Source: CAZMGG01 sp964565715 (GTDB lineage: Bacteria > Planctomycetota > UBA1135 > UBA2386). Taken from it: a stretch of DNA of 28,040 nucleotides. The notes under the pieces are model-generated. The model was given only the letters and a program-made list of their open reading frames with translations. It ran no database searches and was not told where the DNA came from. The stretch lies in contig CAZMGG010000073.1 in NCBI GenBank assembly GCA_964565715.1, positions 1 to 28,040 on the forward strand, read 5' to 3'. The translations under genes and the position numbers were made by a program. Below are positions 22,782 to 28,040 of the stretch, one piece after another (within the stretch, counting starts at the first letter, position 1; each line of letters begins with the position of its first letter).

Positions 22782-25313
22782 ATGCGCCGGTCGCGTCTGC
22801 CCCTCCTCGCCGTCGCCGGCGCCCTGCTGCTGGCCTCCCTCTGGTTCGCGCCACCGCCCCCGGCACCCGCACCCCCACCGACGCCGCCGGAGCCGAGCCC
22901 CACGGCGTCCGCCGACCTGCCGCCCGACCGCCCCGCGCCGCCGGACCAGGACGCCGGCCCGATCCGCCACGCGGTGCCCCTCTTCGACCCTGCCCCCGCC
23001 GGCCACCGCTGGCTGCGCGTGGTGCGCGACTCCGACTCCACGCCGCTGGCCGACGCCGACGTCTACTACCTGCCGACAGGAACGCCATCGCACTGGTGGC
23101 TGCATCCCGAGGCCATGCGGCTGCCGCTGTGCGCGGCCAATCCCTTCGAGCAGACGCGCCTGCTCGGCCAGCACCTGCGCACCGACACCGCGGGCATGGT
23201 CCTGCTGCCCTGCCCGACGCACCGCGCCGAGATCGCCGCCGTCGCGGACGCGCTCACCGGCCACGCGGCCGTGCCCGAGATCGAGCCCGAGGGCGGCTAC
23301 TGCCTGCGGCTGTCGCAGAAGCCGCGCATCGGCATCGAGGTCCTCGACTGCCTCGGCCAGCCCGCCGCCAACGCGCCGATCTCCCTGCTCGACACGGTCC
23401 ACGAACTGGGGCTCAGCCACCCGTGGATCCCGATCGGCGTGACCGACGCGCAGGGTCAGCTGGTGTTCACCGAGCCCGCAGTGGCGCTCGCGACCTTCGG
23501 CCGGTGGCAGAGACAGCCCATCGTCGTCGACGCCCCGGGCCTGGAAGGCACCCACACCACGATCCTCTGCGAACCGCTCACCGACCAGACGATCACCATC
23601 CGCCTGCCGCCCACCGGCAGCGTCCGGATCCAGGCCCGCGACGGGCGCGGCCACCCGCTGACCGGGATGCGCACGGTCTACGTCAGCCACGGCGATACGC
23701 CCGGACTCGACATCACCGACCACCGCAGCGTGACGCTCGACGCCGACGGTCGCGCCACGCTGCCCTTCGTCGGACTCGGCCTCGACCTGCGCTTCCTGAC
23801 CCCATGGCCGGGACCGCGTGCCTTCTGCCGCGGACCCGTGCGGCACGGCGAAGTGGTGTCCGTGGACCTCGGTGAACGCGGCGATCCCATCTGCCATGGC
23901 GTCCTGCGCGATGCCGACCACCGACCCCTGCCGCTGCAGACCTTCGACTACTGGCTGCAACGTGAGAGCCCGGAGGGTCCGGCCAACGCCGGAAGGGGCA
24001 TCGCGCAGACCGATGCCGAGGGTCGCTTCGCCCTGCCCTGCTGGCTCGGCAACGCGCCGCAGCCGCTGACCGGCACGCTCTCGCTCCAGGAACCCGGGCC
24101 CCATCCGCGCCAGCGGACCGCGACGCTGGGGCCGGTCCTGGCCTCGACGGCGATCGTCGACGTGGGCACCGTGGTGGCCCTGGACGAGCCGGCGGCTTGG
24201 CGCGGCCGCGTCACCACCGACGAAGGCTCGCCACCGGTCGGACTGGTCATCGAGGGGCACACCGACGACCACACCTGGAACCTCGCTCATCACCGGGATG
24301 CCGACGGCACCATCACCGTCTGCGGCACCAGCCTGCGCCGGCTGCGGTTCACCGCGCCCGATCGGGTGCCGGTGTCCCGCGACCTGCCGGACGCCGGCGG
24401 CGACGTCGTCCTCCGCCGGGCCGGCGGCCTGGTGTTGACAGTGCGCATCGACGCAGGCGTCAGGGACTGCGTCTCCCGCCTGCGCGCCAGCCTGCTCGAC
24501 GCGAACGGCACGGTGCTCGACGCTTCGGACCTCGTCCGCTCCGGCGATGCGGGCAGGGCGCAATGGCGCTCGCTGGCGGCCGGCACCTACGGCCTGCGGC
24601 TGGAGTCGCCCGGCGCCTGCGGCATCCGCCTGGAGCGGCACGGTCTGCAGGTGGTCCCCGGCGGCCTGTGCACCGATCCCGCCCTGGACATCGACCTGCG
24701 CCAGCAGCTGCGGCCGATGACGCTGACCCTGGCACCTTCCGACGATCCGACGCTGGTGGATCCGCACGGCGTCCTCCTGCTGGCCCGCACCGACGGGGGC
24801 TGGGATGCGGTCCCCTTCGATGCGCAACAGGTCACCTTCCCCGTCGCCGGCGCGCAGATCGTCTGCGAAGTGCACTACTCCGGGCATCAGGCCCGCGCGT
24901 GGAGCGGCCCGGTGGGCGACCGGACGCTGACCCTGTCAGGCATGTCGCGCGTCACCGCCAGGGTCCGCGGCCTGCGCCCCCTGCCGGACACGGTCAGCCC
25001 GTATCTGCGCGTGACGAACCTGGACGTGGGCCCGAGTCGCAGCGGCGCCAGGACGTTCGGCGGGAGAGGCTGGCGACTCGCCCCGCTGCAGGAGACCCAG
25101 GAGCAGTGGATCGACGAGCGTGGCCGGGCCGAGCTGCTGCTGCCGGACACGTGCTTCGTCCAGGCGGTGCTGGTGCTGCATGGCGGCGGGTGGCGGGAGG
25201 AAGTGCCGGTCACGCCATCGCCGGTGGTGTGGGCGCCGGGCCTGGCGAGGCTGGAGTTCCAGGTCGACACGGCTGCGCTGCGGGATGCGCTGGCAAGACG
25301 ACGTACGCGGTGA
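22782..25313 (+). CDS. Large membrane-anchored protein with repeated carboxypeptidase-regulatory-like beta domains
   Basis: An 843-residue protein. A basic N-terminus and one hydrophobic helix (LPLLAVAGALLLASLWF) anchor or export it. A Pro/Ala-rich linker (about 26-65) follows, then at least five beta-sandwich-like units with the pattern 'V-x-D-x-x-G-x-P-L ... T-D-A-x-G-x-x-x-L-P', for example VLDCLGQPAANAPISLLD, ARDGRGHPLTGM and TDAEGRFALP. These look like carboxypeptidase-regulatory-like/SpaA-type domains common in planctomycete surface proteins. Fourteen cysteines are scattered through the ectodomain. No catalytic motif is seen. The start is the ATG directly before the hydrophobic segment; a TTGAAC at 22743 may be a -35 but no convincing -10 follows. 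It is divergent from the small lipoprotein gene (120-nt gap). Role is likely surface or periplasmic and structural. Confidence 0.78.
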   Translation: MRRSRLPLLAVAGALLLASLWFAPPPPAPAPPPTPPEPSPTASADLPPDRPAPPDQDAGPIRHAVPLFDPAPAGHRWLRVVRDSDSTPLADADVYYLPTGTPSHWWLHPEAMRLPLCAANPFEQTRLLGQHLRTDTAGMVLLPCPTHRAEIAAVADALTGHAAVPEIEPEGGYCLRLSQKPRIGIEVLDCLGQPAANAPISLLDTVHELGLSHPWIPIGVTDAQGQLVFTEPAVALATFGRWQRQPIVVDAPGLEGTHTTILCEPLTDQTITIRLPPTGSVRIQARDGRGHPLTGMRTVYVSHGDTPGLDITDHRSVTLDADGRATLPFVGLGLDLRFLTPWPGPRAFCRGPVRHGEVVSVDLGERGDPICHGVLRDADHRPLPLQTFDYWLQRESPEGPANAGRGIAQTDAEGRFALPCWLGNAPQPLTGTLSLQEPGPHPRQRTATLGPVLASTAIVDVGTVVALDEPAAWRGRVTTDEGSPPVGLVIEGHTDDHTWNLAHHRDADGTITVCGTSLRRLRFTAPDRVPVSRDLPDAGGDVVLRRAGGLVLTVRIDAGVRDCVSRLRASLLDANGTVLDASDLVRSGDAGRAQWRSLAAGTYGLRLESPGACGIRLERHGLQVVPGGLCTDPALDIDLRQQLRPMTLTLAPSDDPTLVDPHGVLLLARTDGGWDAVPFDAQQVTFPVAGAQIVCEVHYSGHQARAWSGPVGDRTLTLSGMSRVTARVRGLRPLPDTVSPYLRVTNLDVGPSRSGARTFGGRGWRLAPLQETQEQWIDERGRAELLLPDTCFVQAVLVLHGGGWREEVPVTPSPVVWAPGLARLEFQVDTAALRDALARRRTR

Positions 25314-25341
25314 GCGGAGGGGTGTCCCGGCCTGCCTCCGC
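25314..25341. terminator. Inverted repeat exactly filling the gap between convergent genes
   Basis: GCGGAGG (25314-25320) and CCTCCGC (25335-25341) are perfectly complementary, with a 14-nt loop. The repeat starts on the base after one stop codon and ends on the base before the other, so the whole 28-nt gap is the hairpin. It can act on both strands. Confidence 0.6.
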
Positions 25342-25767
25342 CTACCGGGGCCGTTCCCGCGCGGCGACCACCCTCCGCAGGCAGGACTCGAGCACGACCT
25401 GTAGTTCGGCTGCCGCCTGGGCCTGCGCGGGATCCGGTGGCGGCCCGGTCCAGGTCGTTCCGATCTCCGCGTGGCCCTCCACGCAATGCAGCCAGCATGA
25501 CGCAGCGCCGCGCGTGATCTCGACGTACAGGCCGTCACCGTCCTCCATCCAACGAGTGATGCGGAGGCCCCGAGTCGCCTCGATCTCACCTTTCAAAGCC
25601 ACGGCCACGACCGGAGCATCCAGCAGCAGCGAACGTGACCGGGTATGAAACGTGTCGCACGCGGCCAGGATGACGGCCAGGACAACCAACACCCAGGCCC
25701 CGTGCCGAACGCGGGCCTCGGCGTCGCCGGTGGCACGCCGGTCCACCGGATCGGGGGTATTCATCAT
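25342..25767 (-). CDS. Small putative lipoprotein, unknown
   Basis: A 141-residue protein with an unusually long polar N-region (about 23 residues), a hydrophobic core (WVLVVLAVILAAC) and a lipobox LAAC (Cys37). The mature ~105 residues contain an alpha/beta-looking segment (VVAVALKGEIEATRGLRITRWMEDGDGLYVEI), two more Cys (SCWLHC), and a C-terminal helix. No family is recognised. ATG 25767 has an AGAGG 5 nt upstream; the adjacent ATG 25764 is equally possible. It is downstream of the HEAT-like lipoprotein on the same strand with a 94-nt gap. Confidence 0.65.
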   Translation of the reverse strand: MMNTPDPVDRRATGDAEARVRHGAWVLVVLAVILAACDTFHTRSRSLLLDAPVVAVALKGEIEATRGLRITRWMEDGDGLYVEITRGAASCWLHCVEGHAEIGTTWTGPPPDPAQAQAAAELQVVLESCLRRVVAARERPR

Positions 25768-25861
25768 GTCGGCCTCTGCCTTGCCTACGGATGCCTCACC
25801 TCGCCCCTCATGATCGATGGCCCGGATCCCGACCCGTGAGTGACCGGCCCGCACGCTCCCA

Positions 25862-27013
25862 TCATCTTGCAAGCCCGAGCCGGGCGCGAACCGCAGCTAC
25901 CGCCTGCGTTGCGCGGGCCTTCTGCTCATCACGCACACGCATTGGAAGCGACTCCACCATTGCGATGTGGTCCTCGCCCGCCAGGCGCTCAATTGCCTCG
26001 AACATCTCGGCATCGACCATGCTGGCTCTGGGCAGTTCTGCGCACAGTATCGGCACGCAGCGGGGATCGTCGAGCCTTCCCAGGAAGACTCCCTTCCAAT
26101 ACAGCCCGTCCGACGCCGCGACCTCCAAGAGCGTGGCGCGAAGGCGCTCCGGATCGCGCTCCAGCAACGCCTCACATGCTCGGACCGAAGCGCTGGGACG
26201 CCATCCTTGGACGCAATGCGCCAATGCATCAATTGCCTCGGGGCCGTCGAAACTCTCCAGGCTACGCTCAGCAGCAAGACTGACATGCAGGTCTTCCGAC
26301 CGGGACAACTCGGCCAAGCGACCGAGCGATGCACGATATCGCGTGACTCCCGCTGCCCGAACTGCCCACTGCAATTCAGCACTTGTGTCAGGATCAAGCG
26401 ATCGTTGAAGCGTATCATCTAGCGCATCGGTGCCAAACGCCACTTCGATCCTGCGCGCCACGGCGACGACATCAGGCCTCCCCGTTGTCAACAGGTGCTG
26501 GAGCACATCCCATTGGTTGCGCACACTCCGCGAGGCTCGCACCTTCACCAGCACGCAAAGCGCCTGAAGCCGCACAACGTCGTCTGGCCCCTCCAGCATC
26601 CGCTCCAGCCAGTCCTCCATCACAGCGCCTGGTTCATACGTCAGAATGCGCACCGCGGGCCTGAGTTGTGGGCACCGCAGGAACTCACGAACATGTGCAT
26701 TCTGTATGTCCCGGAGTCCTTCCAGCCGACGCCGCGATTCGTCCAGGCTCATGGCAGGCTCAAGGTCGTACTCGATATCCGGCATGGCCTCTGCCCCGCG
26801 TTCCCATACCGCATCAGCCAAGGCAACTCCACCGTCGGCGACCGGCCCCCGCATCTCGCCTCCAGACGATGGGTCCTGGCGGCACCCCGCCAAAACAACC
26901 AATAGCGTAGCAGACACCGCCAAAAACTGCATGGGGCTCGACACGCGATGAAACTCACTATCGCTTGGTGGCAATTTGACGAAAAAAACTGTCCCACTCT
27001 GCTTGTCTTGCAT
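25862..27013 (-). CDS. Putative lipoprotein with HEAT-like alpha-helical repeats
   Basis: A 383-residue protein from ATG 27013, supported by a purine-rich GGAAGAG 3 nt upstream. ATG 26932 would give 356 residues starting directly at the hydrophobic core but without a basic N-region. The core LAVSATLLVVLAGC ends in lipobox LAGC (Cys44 in the longer form). The mature protein is a series of amphipathic helices of ~30-40 residues, such as AVRAAGVTRYRASLGRLAELSR, HVSLAAERSLESF and SVRACEALLERDPERLRATLLEVA. This pattern matches HEAT/Armadillo-like or PBS-lyase-like repeat scaffolds used for protein binding. No enzyme motif is seen. Codon use and GC are lower than in the core genes, suggesting accessory origin. 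The 194-nt gap upstream holds no feature I can support. Confidence 0.65.
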   Translation of the reverse strand: MQDKQSGTVFFVKLPPSDSEFHRVSSPMQFLAVSATLLVVLAGCRQDPSSGGEMRGPVADGGVALADAVWERGAEAMPDIEYDLEPAMSLDESRRRLEGLRDIQNAHVREFLRCPQLRPAVRILTYEPGAVMEDWLERMLEGPDDVVRLQALCVLVKVRASRSVRNQWDVLQHLLTTGRPDVVAVARRIEVAFGTDALDDTLQRSLDPDTSAELQWAVRAAGVTRYRASLGRLAELSRSEDLHVSLAAERSLESFDGPEAIDALAHCVQGWRPSASVRACEALLERDPERLRATLLEVAASDGLYWKGVFLGRLDDPRCVPILCAELPRASMVDAEMFEAIERLAGEDHIAMVESLPMRVRDEQKARATQAVAAVRARLGLAR

Positions 27014-27207
27014 GGTCTCTTCCGTGATCCGTTTGCACCTCATATCTTCCCTGCCAGAACCGCAGGTATGCAGAAGATGACGCCCACTTGTCCATAAGGT
27101 TCTTTCGAAATCGTCGAATAGCCAGGTCGACGAGCCTCTTGCTTTGTTGCTTTGTGCAGGCCGTGGCCTCATCACCCTCTCATCCGCGTAGTGCGCAACG
27201 CCAGCAC

Positions 27208-27809
27208 CTAGGACCTCCGAAACAGATCCTTGACCCAGTTCGGGCACGATGGCGTATCCAGGCAATGCCAGAGCATTCCGTCCGTTGCCGCATCCCGTCC
27301 TATGGTCGTGAACATCATGCCGGGAATGCGTTCGGCCAGTTGACCATCAGCCCAGAGGAGGCACCATGCGGCATCGCGCTCCTTGGCTTGTTCGACGCCA
27401 ACCGCACTCCGCTCAAGGTAGGCCACCATGTCATTCATCGCAGCGGTCGAGCCCCCTGTCGCGCCGCCTGGGGAGCGCTCACCAACCCGCGACACGGCTA
27501 ATGGAAGCGACTCGATACTCAGGCTCTCCCAACTGCAGATTGTTCCTTGTTTCCCTCCTCCCATGGGAGCCCACTGTCTTGCGGCAAACATGCGGTGCAG
27601 GTAGATACGAGGAGGAGCCACGACGACCATGTTGAGGACTGGGTCGTCGGGGTGGTCAAGCAGCGGCGCACCAAGCTGCATGGCGTGCGCTCGAATGGCT
27701 CTTTGCAGCCAAGCAGATTGGACAGGCCCCAAGTTGTCGCTTGAGCACTTGTCGATGATGCAAAGGAGCAACCAGAAAGCCCCAACAGCAGGACGAACAC
27801 CCCCCGCAC
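27208..27809 (-). pseudogene. Lipoprotein gene split by an apparent -1 frameshift
   Basis: A GTG at 27809 begins a good lipoprotein signal (VRGVFVLLLGLSGC, lipobox LSGC) followed by SFASSTSAQATTWG. That frame then becomes Cys/Ser/Thr/Leu-rich and implausible. From about 27730 a different frame reads a convincing globular protein (PVQSAWLQRAIRAHAMQLG ... VVVAPPRIYLHRM ... AAWCLLWADGQLAERIPG) to the TAG at 27208. One missing base near 27720-27740, for example in the CCCC run at 27727-27730 (GGGG on the minus strand), would join them into ~200 residues. It may be a sequencing/assembly error or a true mutation. Otherwise the product would start at GTG 27846 in the second frame without a recognisable signal peptide. 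No family recognised. Confidence 0.45.
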
Positions 27810-27853
27810 GGCAATAACCTGAGCGGTCGGGCGATACAGGTAGCACCTTGTGG

Positions 27854-28040
27854 TCACTTGCGCCACCTTCCGTCTGCGGTGGGACTGTTCGGGGGGAGTA
27901 TGTGTGGTGTTATCTGCGGGCCACTGCCTGGCCCACTTGCGCTCGAGGCGAACAACGTTTCCGACATCACTGCGTACTCGTACTGCTCCGGCGGCTCCAC
28001 CACCTCCGCCACCTGCCACACCTCCTGCAGCCGGTTCTGG
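27854..28040 (-). CDS. C-terminal end of an unidentified, possibly RHS-like protein (cut by window edge)
   Basis: A minus-strand frame is open from the right edge to a TGA at 27854 (61 codons). The first ~30 residues (QNRLQEVWQVAEVVEPPEQYEYAV) use strongly GC-ending codons and recall the 'W-Q-V-x-E ... x-Q-Y-x-Y' cadence of RHS/YD repeats. The last ~30 residues are Pro/Ser/Gly-rich and look disordered. No RHS core motif is complete in the visible part. The call is therefore tentative and could be any large protein's C-terminus. Confidence 0.35.
   Translation of the reverse strand, partial: QNRLQEVWQVAEVVEPPEQYEYAVMSETLFASSASGPGSGPQITPHILPPNSPTADGRWRK

Noticed and set aside
22356..24887. 843-codon minus-strand open frame through the large repeat protein
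   Set aside because: Only its 3' end (22356-22661) is a plausible gene; the rest is antisense shadow of the repeat protein.

Overview
The window is GC-rich (roughly 70% by eye), dense, mostly ordinary bacterial chromosome. The best guess for the host is a member of the Planctomycetota. The GroEL fragment reads very like planctomycete GroEL (for example the stretch around VLENPYILIHEKKIS). Many putative lipoproteins and secreted proteins, and a large protein with repeated carboxypeptidase-regulatory-like (beta-sandwich) units, fit that phylum. This placement is inference from remembered family sequences, not a database search. The last ~2.2 kb (from about 25.86 kb) looks clearly less GC-rich, carries only unfamiliar genes, and resembles an accessory segment.

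Layout. 1-1.1 kb: the 3' part of groEL, ending in a strong hairpin shared with a convergent alkaline-phosphatase-superfamily phosphodiesterase (1.2-2.5 kb). 2.7-4.8 kb: a secreted coiled-coil protein with two duplicated EF-hand-like loops, then an AI-2E-type exporter. 4.8-8.25 kb: a NIF3-family protein divergent from a probable outer-membrane beta-barrel protein, followed by an MFS exporter. 8.26-9.09 kb: an overlapping MntA/HepT (antitoxin/toxin) pair. 9.1-15.6 kb: a minus-strand block of manA, an RsuA/RluB-type pseudouridine synthase, an active and a zinc-site-less M16 peptidase, all joined by 4-nt overlaps, then a secreted S15 Xaa-Pro dipeptidyl-peptidase. 15.66-19.1 kb: a lipoprotein convergent with recN, an unknown membrane-anchored protein and a possible 28-residue ORF. 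19.2-21.5 kb: a KdpD/KdpE-like two-component pair in which the kinase lacks the KdpD sensor half. 21.5-25.8 kb: a small ORF with a perfect Shine-Dalgarno sequence, a thioredoxin-like lipoprotein coupled to a small unknown lipoprotein, an 843-residue cysteine-containing repeat protein, and another lipoprotein. 25.86-28.04 kb: a HEAT-like lipoprotein, a lipoprotein that appears frameshifted, and the C-terminus of a protein running off the right edge that may be RHS-like.

Expression. Several genes have a -10-like hexamer only 6-11 nt before the start codon and no Shine-Dalgarno sequence, suggesting leaderless or near-leaderless messages. Others (the S15 peptidase, the small ORF at 21562, the HEAT-like protein) have clear purine-rich ribosome sites. 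Convergent gene pairs are separated by compact inverted repeats that probably terminate both strands.

I saw no tRNA, rRNA, CRISPR array, insertion sequence or prophage. No stretch over 300 bases lacks a gene. The most unusual pieces are the SD-led ORF running antisense through the thioredoxin-like gene, the truncated KdpD-like kinase preceded by a C10 tract, the M16 pair with a histone-H1-like tail, the EF-hand coiled-coil protein, and the lower-GC lipoprotein cluster at the right end.
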